From positions 62,001 through 126,000 of the forward strand of contig NZ_JAHCAP010000006.1 in NCBI RefSeq assembly GCF_019634815.1: 64,000 nt of DNA, read 5' to 3'. The stretch is from Dokdonella sp. (GTDB taxonomy: Bacteria; Pseudomonadota; Gammaproteobacteria; Xanthomonadales; Rhodanobacteraceae). Below are positions 7,815 to 17,611 of this stretch, piece by piece (position 1 is the stretch's first letter; each line of letters begins with the position of its first letter). Made by a program: the position numbers and the translations under genes. The notes under the pieces are model-generated. The model did not search any database and was not told the DNA's origin. It saw nothing but the letters and a program-made list of their open reading frames with translations.

Positions 7815-10800
7815 TCAGGTCGTGGCGAGCCGTCGCGCCTGGCGCTCGGCGCGACGCTGGCGTCGGCGCGCGCTGATGCGCGCGAAGATCAGGTAGATCG
7901 CCGGCGTCGACAGCAGCGTCAGGCTCTGCGAAACGAGCAGGCCGCCAATCATGGCGATGCCCAGCGGCCGACGCAGCTCCGAGCCGACGCCAAAGCCGAT
8001 CGCCAGCGGCAACGCAGCGCAGATGGCCACCATCGAGGTCATCATGATCGGTCGGAAGCGCACGATGCAGGCTTCGCGGATCGCCTCCAGCGGTGGCAGG
8101 CCATGTTCGCGTTCGGCAACCAGCGCGAAGTCGATCATCATGATCGCGTTTTTCTTGACGATGCCTATCAACAGCACGATCGCGATCATCGATACCACCG
8201 ACAGTTCGGTGCCGGTCGCCACCATTGCCAGCAGCGCGCCGACGCCTGCCGACGGCAGCGTGGAGAGGATCGTCACCGGGTGGATCAGGCTCTCGTAGAG
8301 CATGCCGAGTACGATGTAGACGGCGATGATCGCGCCGAATATCAGCAGGGAATTGTCGCCTTGTTGTCGCTGGAAATTGCGGAAGTCGCCGGTGAAATCG
8401 AGGCGGATGTCACCGGGCAGGCGCATGCCGACTATGGTCTTTTCGATGATGGCCTGGGCCTGGCCCATGCTCACGTCGGGCGCGAGGTTGAAACTCAGGC
8501 TGGCGACCGAGAACTGGCTGTCATGCCGGATTTCGGTCGGCGCGACACCACTTTGCATCTTGGTGACCGCGGTGATCGGAATCATCGCGCCGGAACTTGC
8601 GCGCACGTAGAGCTTTTCCAGCGACGTCGGATCGCTCGCCTGGTTGGTCAACGCGCTCACCACCACCTTGAACTGGTTGATGTCCGAATAGATCGTCGAT
8701 ACCTGACGCTGGCCGAAGGCGTCGTTGAGTGCGCTGTCGATTGCACCCACGGTCACACCCAGCCGCGCCGCAGTCGGCCGGTCGATGATCAGGGTCTGGC
8801 GCGGGCCGGCATCGCCGATGTCGCTGTCGACATCGCGCAGCTGCGGCGCCTTTCTCAGTTCGGTGACGAGCCGCGGCAACCACACCTGCAGCGCGGCAAT
8901 GTCATTGCCCTTGAGTTGCACCTGGTACTGGCCGCCGCTGCCGCTGCCGCCGCCACCGCCACTGGGCAGGTCCTGCACCGGACGCAGGCGCAGGCGCAGG
9001 CCGGGCATCTTCGCAGCGTTGGCGTTGAGGCGCGTCATCACGTCGAAGGTCGACTCCCCCTTGCGCTGCGCCAGCGGTTTGAGCGTGATGTAGAGACTGC
9101 CGCTGGCACTGCCACCACCCCAACCGCCACCCAGGCGTGAGCCGACACTGGCCACGGCCGGATCATTGAGCACGAAGTCGGCGATCTTCTGCGTCTGCTC
9201 GGTCATGCGCGCCGGGGCGATGTCGGTGCCTGCACTGATGTGGCCGAACAACATCCCGGTGTCCTGCTGCGGGAACATGCCGCTTTGCACGAAACGCATC
9301 AGGAACACCGTGACCACGATCAGCAGCACCGGCTGCAAGGCGGTCAAACGCGGCCAGCGCAGTGCGTGGTCGAGCAGGCCACGGTAGGTATCGAGCATGC
9401 CGGCGTGGAAGCGATCGAGCCACGCGCCCAGCCGTGACGGCTTGCCTTGCGCATGTGGCGTGAGGAAGCGTCCGCACAGCGCGGGTGTCAGCGTCAGCGA
9501 GACGATCGCCGAAAAGATGATTGCCGATATCAGGGTGATGGAGAATTCGCGGAAGAAGATGCCGGTGATGCCACCGGCGAACATCACCGGCGCGAACACC
9601 GCGATCAATGAAGCGGTAATCGAGACTATGGTGAAACCGATTTCCTTCGCGCCCTGCAGAGTTGCCTGCATGCGCGGCATCCCGGCATCGATGTGCCGAA
9701 TCACGTTCTCGATCACCACGATCGCATCGTCGACGACGAAACCGATCGCTATCACCAGGGCCATCAGCGACATGTTGTCGAGCGTGAAGCCGAGCACGTA
9801 CATGACGATGAAGGCACCACAGATCGACAGCGGTACCGCGGTGGCGGCGATCAGCGTCGGCGCAAGCCGGCGCAGGAACAGCGCCATCGTGAGGACCACC
9901 ATGCCCAGGCTGATCAGCAGGCTGATCTGCACCTCGTCGACCGATGCGCGGATGATCGGAGTGCGGTCGAAGAACGGCGTGAGCTCGACGTCGTCGGGCA
10001 GCCAGCTGCGCATCAGCGGAATGTCGTTCTTGACCGCATCGACGGTCGCGATCACGTTCGAATCGGCTTGCTTGCGCACGAACATGAGGATCGCGCGACG
10101 GGTACCGAACCACGCGGCCTGATACTGGTCCTGCTGGCCATCGCGCACGGTGGCGACGTCACTCAGGCGTACCGGTGTGCCGTTGCGGGTGGCAATCACG
10201 AGGTTGGCGAAGTCGGCCGCGGTGCGCAGCGCATCGTTGGCGGTGATTGCCATCGTGGTCTGGCCGTCCGAAAGAAAGCCCAGCGGTGCAACCACATTGG
10301 CCGCGACGATGGCGTTCCGCAGCTGATCGGGCGACAGTCCCATCGCACTGAGCGCGCGCAGGTTGAGATCCACGCGGACGGCGGGCGTCGCTCCGCCGGC
10401 GACATTGACGTCGCTTACCCCCGAAATCTGGCGAATGCGCTGGGCGAGCAGCGAATCGGCATAGTCGTAGAGTTTGGACAAAGGCACCGAATCGGAAGTC
10501 AGCGCGAGCGCAAGCACCGGCTGGTTGTTCGGATTCATCTTGCGATAGGTCGGCGCATTGGTCAGGCCCGATGGCAAGTCGGGCGCTGCGGCATTGATCG
10601 CCGCCTGCACGTCACGCGCGGCATCATCGACGTTGCGCTTGTCATCGAAGCTGAGAAAGATGAAGGCGCTGCCTTCGCTGCTGTTCGAGTTCATCGAGTC
10701 GATGCCCGGAATCTGCCCGAGGTGTCGCTCGAGCGGCGCAGCAACGGTCGATGCCATCACGTCGGCGCTGCCACCGGGTTGGTTGGCGGTGACGAAGATG

Positions 10801-10931
10801 GCCGGGAACTCCATGTTCGGCAAGGCGCTGATGCCGAGCAGGAAATAGCAGAGCATCCCGCTGACGAACAGGCCGATTGCCAGCAACGAAGTGGCGATCG
10901 GGCGACGGATGAAGGGACCGGAGATGTTCAC
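7815..10931 (-). CDS. mdtC: RND multidrug efflux permease, MdtC-like
   Basis: This 1038-residue inner-membrane RND pump subunit drives drug or bile-salt export with the proton gradient. The N-terminus FIRRPIATSLL, the first-loop motif GGSADVMASTVAAPLERHLGQI and the TM4 proton-relay motif GFVVDDAIVVIEN are typical, as is the second half ending in PAIYLIFARISARRR. A GTG start at 10931 is preferred over the upstream ATG because it gives the family's NISGPFIRRP N-terminus. A glycine/serine-rich stretch after QDLPS in the periplasmic domain is unusual. It is the last gene of the operon mdtA-mdtB-mdtC. In E. coli MdtB and MdtC form a heteromultimer (known). No outer-membrane channel gene is present nearby. 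Confidence 0.92.
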   Translation of the reverse strand: MNISGPFIRRPIATSLLAIGLFVSGMLCYFLLGISALPNMEFPAIFVTANQPGGSADVMASTVAAPLERHLGQIPGIDSMNSNSSEGSAFIFLSFDDKRNVDDAARDVQAAINAAAPDLPSGLTNAPTYRKMNPNNQPVLALALTSDSVPLSKLYDYADSLLAQRIRQISGVSDVNVAGGATPAVRVDLNLRALSAMGLSPDQLRNAIVAANVVAPLGFLSDGQTTMAITANDALRTAADFANLVIATRNGTPVRLSDVATVRDGQQDQYQAAWFGTRRAILMFVRKQADSNVIATVDAVKNDIPLMRSWLPDDVELTPFFDRTPIIRASVDEVQISLLISLGMVVLTMALFLRRLAPTLIAATAVPLSICGAFIVMYVLGFTLDNMSLMALVIAIGFVVDDAIVVIENVIRHIDAGMPRMQATLQGAKEIGFTIVSITASLIAVFAPVMFAGGITGIFFREFSITLISAIIFSAIVSLTLTPALCGRFLTPHAQGKPSRLGAWLDRFHAGMLDTYRGLLDHALRWPRLTALQPVLLIVVTVFLMRFVQSGMFPQQDTGMLFGHISAGTDIAPARMTEQTQKIADFVLNDPAVASVGSRLGGGWGGGSASGSLYITLKPLAQRKGESTFDVMTRLNANAAKMPGLRLRLRPVQDLPSGGGGGSGSGGQYQVQLKGNDIAALQVWLPRLVTELRKAPQLRDVDSDIGDAGPRQTLIIDRPTAARLGVTVGAIDSALNDAFGQRQVSTIYSDINQFKVVVSALTNQASDPTSLEKLYVRASSGAMIPITAVTKMQSGVAPTEIRHDSQFSVASLSFNLAPDVSMGQAQAIIEKTIVGMRLPGDIRLDFTGDFRNFQRQQGDNSLLIFGAIIAVYIVLGMLYESLIHPVTILSTLPSAGVGALLAMVATGTELSVVSMIAIVLLIGIVKKNAIMMIDFALVAEREHGLPPLEAIREACIVRFRPIMMTSMVAICAALPLAIGFGVGSELRRPLGIAMIGGLLVSQSLTLLSTPAIYLIFARISARRRQRRAERQARRLATT

Positions 10932-11124
10932 GTTCGAATCACCCGCGCGCAGGCGTCCCGTGTGTCGTGGTTGGGGGCGTATGTCCTGTAGAGCCGAGCG
11001 CTTGTTCTGTAGAGCCGAGCTTGCTCGGCTTGAAACGCCCAACGGTCAGGCGAGCGGAGCAAGCTCCGCTCTACGGGAGCGTGCGTCGGCCAGCACATCA
11101 GGCTGGGCATGGAAGCGTGTCCTG
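10932..11124. repeat. Opposed pair of REP-like hairpins between the two pump genes
   Basis: At 11009-11030 a GTAG-headed element has arms AGCCGAGC and GCTCGGCT around a TT loop. At 11053-11074, in the opposite orientation, the arms are AGCGGAGC and GCTCCGCT, so one base pair of the stem is flipped with compensation. A truncated third copy begins at 10988. The head GTAGAG and the opposed pairing are typical of REP/BIME elements. They sit inside the mdtB-mdtC transcript and could reduce or protect downstream mRNA; that effect is inference. Confidence 0.85.
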
Positions 11125-14100
11125 TCATGCCAAGCCCCCGTGCGCGTGGGCATGGGCATGCGCGCGGCGCTCGCGGCGCGCCTTGAGCCAGTCGGACAGG
11201 CGCTCGAAGTACAGATAGATCACTGGCGTCGTGTACAAGGTAAGCAGCTGCGACAGCAGCAGGCCGCCGACGATCGAGATGCCCAGCGGCTTGCGCAGTT
11301 CCGAACCGATGCCGGTGCCCAGCGCGAGCGGCAGCGCGCCGAACAGCGCGGCAGCGGTGGTCATCATGATCGGGCGGAAGCGCAACAGGCAGGCGCGGCG
11401 GATCGCGTCGAACGCGGCCATGCCGTGGCGCTGCGCCTCGATCGCGAAGTCGATCATCATGATCGCGTTTTTCTTGACGATGCCGATCAAGAGCACGATG
11501 CCGACGATGCCATCGATCGACAGTGGCATGCCGAACAGATACAGCGCGAGCAGCGCGCCAACGCCGGCCGGCGGCAGGGTCGACAAGATGGTGATCGGAT
11601 GGATGTAGCTCTCGTAGAGCACCCCGAGGACGATGTAGATCACCACCACCGCCGCCAGCAACAACAGCACCGTATCGCCGAGCGAGGCCGAGAATTCCGC
11701 AGCCTTGCCGACGAACTGTCCGCGCACCTGCGGCGGGAAGTCCATCTGCGCATTGACCTCGTCGAACGCACGCACGGCATCCGACAGCGAATAGCCGGGC
11801 GCAAGATTGAACGAGATCGTGACTGCGGGCAGCTGGTCCTGATGGCTGACCACGAGCGGCGCATTGCCCTTGGTCGCGGTGGCCAAAGCCGACAGCGGGA
11901 TGGTGCCGCCACCGCCGAGAGCGATGCCGACGTTGCCGGTGCTGCCGATACCGGCGGGCGTGGCCGAGTTGCTCGACTTGACCTGGCCATAGGAGGTCGC
12001 ATTGCTGCCGGTGAGCGCACCACTGCCGTTGCCGCGCACGGTGAGCTGGTCGAGCAGGGCGTTGCTGGTGCGGAACTCCGGTGCCACCTCGAGCACGACG
12101 CGGTATTGGTTGAGCTGGGTGAAGATCGTCGAGATCTGGCGCTGGCCGTATGCGCTGTAGAGCGTGTCGTCGATGGTCTGGATCGGCACGCCCAGACGGC
12201 TGGCCTTTTCACGGTCTATGTTCAAATGCAGGGCATTGCCCTGCACCGCGAGATTGTTGTCGACGTCGGCGAGCTCGGGGCGCTGCTTGAGCGCGGCGGT
12301 CATCTGCGCGGCGTAACCGGCCAGCTCGGTCGAGTTCACTTCCGACAGCGAGTACTGGTATTCGGTGGGCGCCACGCGCGTGTCCAGCGCCACATCCTGC
12401 ACCGGTTTGAGATAGAGCGCGGCGCCCGGAATGTGCGCGGCAGCCTGTTGCAGTTTTGGCAGCAGGCGCTCGAGTCCTTCGCGCTCGCTGCGCGGTTTGA
12501 GCACGATGCTGATCTGACCCTGGTTGAGCGTCGGGTTGACCGAACCGGCGCCGATGAAGGCGGCGATGCCGGCCACGCCGGGAACCTCGCGCAGCGCATG
12601 CGCGACTGCCTTGGTGCGCTCTTCCATCGCCGGAAAGGCGACGTTCTGGTCGGCTTGCACCACGCCGGTGATCAGCCCGGTGTCCTGCTCGGGCAAGAGG
12701 CCCTTGGGTATGAGCACGTACAACGCGATCGTCACCAGCAGGGTTGCGCCGGCCACGGCCAGCGTGAGCGGCTGGCGCACCAGCACCCAATCGAGCGAAC
12801 GCTCATAAGCATGCAGGGTGCGCGACCACAAGTCGCGCTTGCCGGCGGTCGTGACCGCCGCGGCTTCGCCATGATCGCCGGCTGGCAGCGCGTCGGCGCG
12901 CAACAGGTAGGCGCACATCATCGGTGTGAGCGTGAGCGAAATCAGCATCGAGATCGCCACCGCGATCGCCAGCACCCAGGCGAACTCGTGGAACAGGCGG
13001 CCAGTGACGCCGGGCATCAGCAGCAGTGGCAGAAACACCGCGATCAGCGACACCGTGAGCGACAACACGGTGAAGCCGATCTCCCTGGCGCCGATCTCGG
13101 CGGCCTCGCGCGGCTGCTTGCCCTGTTCGATGTAGCGCACGATGTTCTCGATCATCACGATCGCATCGTCGACGACGAAGCCGGTGGCGACCGTCAGCGC
13201 CATCAGTGACAGGTTGTCGAGCGAGAAGCCGGCAAAGGCCATGATGCCGAAGGTGCCCATCAGCGACAGCGGTACCGCAACCGACGGAATCACCGTCGCC
13301 CACAGCCGACGCAGGAACACGAAGATCACCGCGATCACCAGCAACACGGTGAGCACGAGCGTGAACTGCACGTCCTCGACCGAGGCGCGAATCGTCACCG
13401 TGCGATCGGAGAACACGTCGAGCTTGACGTCGGCGGGCAGCAGGCTGCGCAGTTGCGGCAGCTGCTCGCGGATGTCGGCGACGGTCTGCACGATGTTGGC
13501 GCCAGGCTGGCGGCGGATGTCGAGCAATACCGCGGGCTTGCTGTTGGCCCAGGCCGCGAGCTGGTCGTTCTCGACGCCATCGACGACCTGGGCGACATCC
13601 GACAGCAGCACCGGTGCGTTGTTCTTGTAGCTGATGATGGTCGAGCGGTACTCGGCGGCGTTGACGAGCTGGTCGTTGGTGCCGATCGAGAAGCTCTGCA
13701 CGGCGCCGTTGAGGCTGCCCTTGGGCGCGTTGACGTTGGCCTGGGTGAGCGCGCTGCGCACGTCCTCGAGCGTGAGTCCGAGGTTGGCCAACTGCGCCGG
13801 ATTGACCTGCACGCGCACGGCCGGGCGCACGTTGCCGGCGATCGAAACCAGGCCCACGCCCGAGATCTGCGACAGGCGTTGGGCGAGGATCGAGTCGGCG
13901 TAGTCGTTGACCTCGCGCAGCGGGCGCGAGTCGGAGGTCAGCATCAGGGTCAGGATCGGCGCATCGGCCGGATTGACCTTGTTGTAGACCGGCGGGTACG
14001 GCAGGTTGCCGGGCAGGGTGCCGCGCGCGGCGTTGATCGCCGACTGCACGTCCTGGCCAGCGGCATCGATGTCGCGGGCCTTGTCGAACTCGACGACGAT

Positions 14101-14370
14101 CGTGGACAACCCGGCCGAACTGTCCGAGGTCATCATCGTCACGCCCGAGATCTGTCCGAGCTGGCGTTCGAGCGGCGTCGTCACCAGGGTCGCCATCGTC
14201 GAGGCGCTGGCGCCCGGGTACTGGGTGGTGACGATCAGGCTCGGCGCATCGATGTCGGGCAGCGCCGCGACCGGCAGCGCGCGATAGCCCATCACGCCCA
14301 GCAGCATCAGCGCCAGCATCAGCAGGGAGGTGGCGATCGGTCGACGGATGAAGAGGGTGGAAAAGCTCAC
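11125..14370 (-). CDS. mdtB: RND multidrug efflux permease, MdtB-like
   Basis: This 1081-residue RND pump is paired with the MdtC-like gene downstream. It begins FIRRPIATSLLMLALMLLG and carries the proton-relay motif GFVVDDAIVMIEN in TM4. It has the usual two-fold repeat of large periplasmic loops and ends in a histidine-rich tail (AHAHAHAHG). The start is GTG at 14370 with AGGA seven bases upstream. Compared with E. coli MdtB (about 1040 residues, known) it carries an extra Ser/Gly/Thr-rich insert (around GNGSGALTGSNATS through ALGGGG) in the second periplasmic loop. The histidine tail and the insert are oddities of this protein. The neighbouring adaptor gene ends 152 bases upstream. Confidence 0.92.
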   Translation of the reverse strand: MSFSTLFIRRPIATSLLMLALMLLGVMGYRALPVAALPDIDAPSLIVTTQYPGASASTMATLVTTPLERQLGQISGVTMMTSDSSAGLSTIVVEFDKARDIDAAGQDVQSAINAARGTLPGNLPYPPVYNKVNPADAPILTLMLTSDSRPLREVNDYADSILAQRLSQISGVGLVSIAGNVRPAVRVQVNPAQLANLGLTLEDVRSALTQANVNAPKGSLNGAVQSFSIGTNDQLVNAAEYRSTIISYKNNAPVLLSDVAQVVDGVENDQLAAWANSKPAVLLDIRRQPGANIVQTVADIREQLPQLRSLLPADVKLDVFSDRTVTIRASVEDVQFTLVLTVLLVIAVIFVFLRRLWATVIPSVAVPLSLMGTFGIMAFAGFSLDNLSLMALTVATGFVVDDAIVMIENIVRYIEQGKQPREAAEIGAREIGFTVLSLTVSLIAVFLPLLLMPGVTGRLFHEFAWVLAIAVAISMLISLTLTPMMCAYLLRADALPAGDHGEAAAVTTAGKRDLWSRTLHAYERSLDWVLVRQPLTLAVAGATLLVTIALYVLIPKGLLPEQDTGLITGVVQADQNVAFPAMEERTKAVAHALREVPGVAGIAAFIGAGSVNPTLNQGQISIVLKPRSEREGLERLLPKLQQAAAHIPGAALYLKPVQDVALDTRVAPTEYQYSLSEVNSTELAGYAAQMTAALKQRPELADVDNNLAVQGNALHLNIDREKASRLGVPIQTIDDTLYSAYGQRQISTIFTQLNQYRVVLEVAPEFRTSNALLDQLTVRGNGSGALTGSNATSYGQVKSSNSATPAGIGSTGNVGIALGGGGTIPLSALATATKGNAPLVVSHQDQLPAVTISFNLAPGYSLSDAVRAFDEVNAQMDFPPQVRGQFVGKAAEFSASLGDTVLLLLAAVVVIYIVLGVLYESYIHPITILSTLPPAGVGALLALYLFGMPLSIDGIVGIVLLIGIVKKNAIMMIDFAIEAQRHGMAAFDAIRRACLLRFRPIMMTTAAALFGALPLALGTGIGSELRKPLGISIVGGLLLSQLLTLYTTPVIYLYFERLSDWLKARRERRAHAHAHAHGGLA

Positions 14371-14522
14371 GGTCCGATCCTGTGTGGATTGCCGACCGCA
14401 GCGACCTGCGCAGGTCCGCTGGATCGGGTCACGGCTGGGCCGTGGCCTGGTGGTCGCATCGAGTCAGTGCCAACCCGATGCCTTGTCCTTGTTCGAATGT
14501 CCCGCCGCGCGGTCGCGGGGCA

Positions 14523-15737
14523 TCAGTGGCGTGGTCGCCCGCCGCCGCTTGTCGATTCGGCCTTGAGCTTGGCCAGTTCGTCTGCTGTCGGTGGTGTTGG
14601 CGCCTGCCCCGGCGCCAGCGGCGTGACCTTGCTGCCCGGCTTGAGCCGGAACTGGCCTTCGGTGACCACGCGCTCGCCGCTGGCCAGACCGCTGCTGACC
14701 AGTACGGTGTCATTGCCGGCATCGCCGCCGGGCACCACGGTTTTCATCTGCACCGTGTCGTCGGCCTGCAGTGCATAAACGTAGCTGCCTTCGGGGCCGC
14801 GTTGCACCGCGGTTGCCGGCACCACGATGCCGTTCTCGACCGTCCGCACCTTGACGCGCACGTTGACGAACTGCCCCGGCCAAAGCTTGCCGTCGGCGTT
14901 GGTGAACTGCGCCTTGACCTTGAAGGTGCCGGTAGCGGTGTCGATCTGGTTGTCGACGACCTTGAGCACACCCTGCGCGATCTCGTGGGCGTCGCTGCGA
15001 TCGAAGGCCACCACTTCGGCACCTGCGCCCTCGTCGGCCTGAGCCGTGCGCACGCTTTCGAGGTTCTGCTCGGGCAGGGCGAACACGATGTTGATCGGAT
15101 GGATCTGGGTGAGCGTGACGATCCCGGTGCCATTGGCGCTGACCAGATTGCCGACGTCGACCTGGCGGATGCCGGCGACGCCGGTGATCGGCGCGCTGAT
15201 GCGGGTAAAGCCGAGCTGGGTCTGGGCGCTGGAGACCGCCGCATCGTCGGCAGCGACCAAGGCCTGCTGCTGGCGCACGGTTTGGCGCTGGTTTTCAAGA
15301 TCCTGCGCGGAAACGAAGTTCTTCTTCATCAGTTCTTCGTAGCGTGCCAGCGTGCTCTGCGAGGCGGTGAGCTGGGCCGCGTCCTGCCGCTTGCGCGCAA
15401 GCGCCTGATCGAGTGCGGCCTGGAAGGTGCGTGGGTCGATCTCGGCGACGAGATCACCCTGCTTGACCTCTTCGCCTTCGGCAAAGTGCAGCGATTTGAG
15501 CTGGCCGCTGACCTGGGCATTGACGGTGACCGTATTGAAGGCCTGCACGGTGCCCAGCGCGGAAAGAAAGACCGGCACGTCCCGGGTGACCGCCGCGACC
15601 ACGGTGACCGGCACCGGCCCGCTGTCGGCGCCACGTTGCCAGGTGCTGCCCGCATTGCGGGTTGAGAATATGCGCCAGCCGATCAGTGCTGCGAGCACTG
15701 CCGCCACGCTGAGCAGCGCGATTTTCCTACGCGACAT
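14523..15737 (-). CDS. mdtA: RND efflux periplasmic adaptor, MdtA-like
   Basis: This 404-residue membrane-fusion protein links the RND pump to an outer-membrane channel. An N-terminal anchor (IALLSVAAVLAALIGW) is followed by the biotinyl/lipoyl-like half (VTVNAQVSGQLKSLHFAEGEEVKQGD) and a helical hairpin rich in Q, A and R. The beta-barrel region (APITGVAGIRQVDVGNLV) and a C-terminal proximal domain follow. ATG at 15737 is preceded by AAGGAA at seven bases. The first gene of the mdtABC operon is normally under envelope-stress or two-component control in E. coli (known); no such operator was recognised here. The 248-base region upstream is shared with the divergent msrAB gene. Confidence 0.92.
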   Translation of the reverse strand: MSRRKIALLSVAAVLAALIGWRIFSTRNAGSTWQRGADSGPVPVTVVAAVTRDVPVFLSALGTVQAFNTVTVNAQVSGQLKSLHFAEGEEVKQGDLVAEIDPRTFQAALDQALARKRQDAAQLTASQSTLARYEELMKKNFVSAQDLENQRQTVRQQQALVAADDAAVSSAQTQLGFTRISAPITGVAGIRQVDVGNLVSANGTGIVTLTQIHPINIVFALPEQNLESVRTAQADEGAGAEVVAFDRSDAHEIAQGVLKVVDNQIDTATGTFKVKAQFTNADGKLWPGQFVNVRVKVRTVENGIVVPATAVQRGPEGSYVYALQADDTVQMKTVVPGGDAGNDTVLVSSGLASGERVVTEGQFRLKPGSKVTPLAPGQAPTPPTADELAKLKAESTSGGGRPRH

Positions 15738-15986
15738 CGAAAGGTTCCTTGTGGCTCCGGCTTGCGACCGGCTCGGGGATTTCAGGGTGCAAAGGCTAGC
15801 AGCCGGCACCCGCAAGTCAGGTGCGTTGGCGAGTAAATCATTCTTTACACAGGAAAATAACCGGTATTCCGCAGCCCGGAACAGTGGCCGAAGTCATGTC
15901 GGGCTTGCATTGCGTGGACAACGCCGGCATCTGGAAGGTTTCCCTTTGCCGCAAGCGGACAGCGCAAAAAAACGTGAGGAATCTGC
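15738..15986. promoter_or_regulatory. Divergent control region between mdtA and msrAB
   Basis: The stretch 15835-15880 is clearly richer in A/T than its surroundings (for example gagtaaatcattctttac), which is rare in this window and marks a likely promoter region for one or both divergent genes. No convincing -35/-10 pair or operator was assigned. Confidence 0.35.
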
Positions 15987-17042
15987 ATGAGTGAGTACTG
16001 TGAGCTTCCCGGCCCTGGCTCCGGATCAGCGATCCATGTGCTGCCCGATCCGCAGTTCGACCCGGCACCACCCGCCGATGCGCGCGAACAGCGCGCGGTT
16101 CTCGCCGGCGGCTGCTTCTGGTGCGTCGAGGCGGTGCTGCGCGAGCTCGATGGCGTGCTCGCGGTCACCTCGGGCTACAGCGGCGGTGATGCCGGCAGCG
16201 CCAGCTACGAGCGCGTCTGCAGCGGCGGCACCGGGCATGCCGAGGCGGTCGAGGTGCGCTTCGATCCACGGCGTATCCGCTTCGGACAACTGCTCAAGGT
16301 GTTCTTTGGCGTGGCCCACGACCCGACCCAGATCGATCGCCAAGGCAATGACCGCGGTCGCCAATACCGCTCGGTGATTTTCTGCGTCGACGCACAACAG
16401 GCCGAAGTCGCCCGCCGCTATATCGCCCAGCTCGATCAAGCGCGCGTCTTTGCCGCGCCGATCGCGACCCTCGTCGAAGCGCTGCAAGCCTTCCACCGCG
16501 CCGAGGACGAGCACCAGAACTATGCCGCGCGGCATCCCGATCAGCCCTACATCGCCGCGGTTGCTGCGCCGAAGGTCGCCAAACTGCGCCGACAATTCGC
16601 CGATTGGCTCGCGCCGGGCCGCGCGCAATCGGCAAGCGGCCACGATCTCGCGCCGCTCACGCCGGCGCAGCGCGAGCAGCTCGCCGCGCGGCTCACGCCG
16701 GAGGAACGCCATGTGCTGCTGGATCACGGCACCGAACCACCGTTTTGCGGCGGACTGCTGCATGAGCACGGCGCGGGCGTGTTCGCCTGTCGCCTGTGCG
16801 CCCTGCCGCTGTTCGTCTCGACGGCGAAATTCGAATCAGGCAGCGGCTGGCCGAGCTTCACCAAGCCGTTCGATCCTGCGCATCTGCGCCAGATCGAGGA
16901 TCACAGTCACGGCATGATCCGCACCGAGGTCCGCTGCGCGCGCTGCGACAGTCATCTCGGCCATGTCTTTGCCGACGGCCCGCCACCGACCGGCTTGCGC
17001 TATTGCATGAATTCGCTCGCGCTCGGGTTCCAGCCCGCCTGA
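15987..17042 (+). CDS. msrAB: Bifunctional peptide methionine sulfoxide reductase MsrA/MsrB
   Basis: The 351-residue fusion repairs both diastereomers of methionine sulfoxide in proteins. The MsrA domain (about 35-195) has the catalytic motif GCFWC with C43 as nucleophile and downstream YSGG and GHAEAVEV signatures. The MsrB domain (about 210-351) has the zinc-binding pairs CRLC and CARC, the segment GSGWPSF, and the catalytic motif RYCMNS near the end. No signal peptide or thioredoxin domain is visible, so it is probably cytosolic. The order MsrA-MsrB matches known fusions. ATG at 15987 follows a GTGAGGAATC sequence usable as a ribosome-binding site. Confidence 0.94.
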   Translation: MSEYCELPGPGSGSAIHVLPDPQFDPAPPADAREQRAVLAGGCFWCVEAVLRELDGVLAVTSGYSGGDAGSASYERVCSGGTGHAEAVEVRFDPRRIRFGQLLKVFFGVAHDPTQIDRQGNDRGRQYRSVIFCVDAQQAEVARRYIAQLDQARVFAAPIATLVEALQAFHRAEDEHQNYAARHPDQPYIAAVAAPKVAKLRRQFADWLAPGRAQSASGHDLAPLTPAQREQLAARLTPEERHVLLDHGTEPPFCGGLLHEHGAGVFACRLCALPLFVSTAKFESGSGWPSFTKPFDPAHLRQIEDHSHGMIRTEVRCARCDSHLGHVFADGPPPTGLRYCMNSLALGFQPA

Positions 17043-17118
17043 GTCGGCGTCTTTGGCCTTGCCACAAGGGTGCGGCCGCGTGCTTCAATCGGGCCTTGCC
17101 AGCCGCCCCTTGCGAACC

Positions 17119-17559
17119 ATGTCAGCGCCCTTGCCCCAGTCCGAATGGTCGATGCTGATCCCGCATGCGGGATCGATGTGCCTGCTCGATGAAGTCATCG
17201 TCTGGGATGAAGAATCGATCCATGCGCGCACGGCTTCGCACGGTCGCTCCGACAATCCGCTGTGCAGCGATGGCCACCTGCGTGCACTGCATCTGTGTGA
17301 ATACGGCGCGCAGGCGATGGCGGTGCATGGCGGCCTGCTCGCGCGCGCGCAGGGAAAGATCGCCGAGCCGGGACTGCTGGTGTCCTTGCGCGAGGTCGAG
17401 TTGCAGGTCGCGCGTATCGACGACTTGCCCGGCCTGCTCGATGTGCATGCGCGGCGCCTGCTTGCCGGTGTCGGGCACTGGCAGTACGCGTTTCGCATCG
17501 AGCACGCGGGCGCGCTGCTCGCACAAGGCCGCGCCGCGGTGATCGCGGACGCGGCTTGA
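17119..17559 (+). CDS. ApeP-like 3-hydroxyacyl-ACP dehydratase (hotdog fold)
   Basis: This 146-residue protein resembles the FabZ-like dehydratase ApeP, which acts in aryl polyene and xanthomonadin-type pigment synthesis. The N-terminal motif MLIPHAGSMCLLDEV carries the catalytic histidine. A second conserved block LCEYGAQAMAVHGGLLA corresponds to the hotdog helix. The frame is open from 17053, but the ATG at 17119 gives the natural N-terminus MSAPLPQS. In other genomes such genes sit in aryl-polyene clusters with ketosynthases and acyl carrier proteins (known). None is present within several kilobases here, so the gene is either an orphan or serves in trans. Confidence 0.75.
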   Translation: MSAPLPQSEWSMLIPHAGSMCLLDEVIVWDEESIHARTASHGRSDNPLCSDGHLRALHLCEYGAQAMAVHGGLLARAQGKIAEPGLLVSLREVELQVARIDDLPGLLDVHARRLLAGVGHWQYAFRIEHAGALLAQGRAAVIADAA

Positions 17560-17611
17560 ACCTGTTGATCGCGCATCCGCCTGGTTGCGGACGCACGCAC
17601 CGCCAGCGGCT

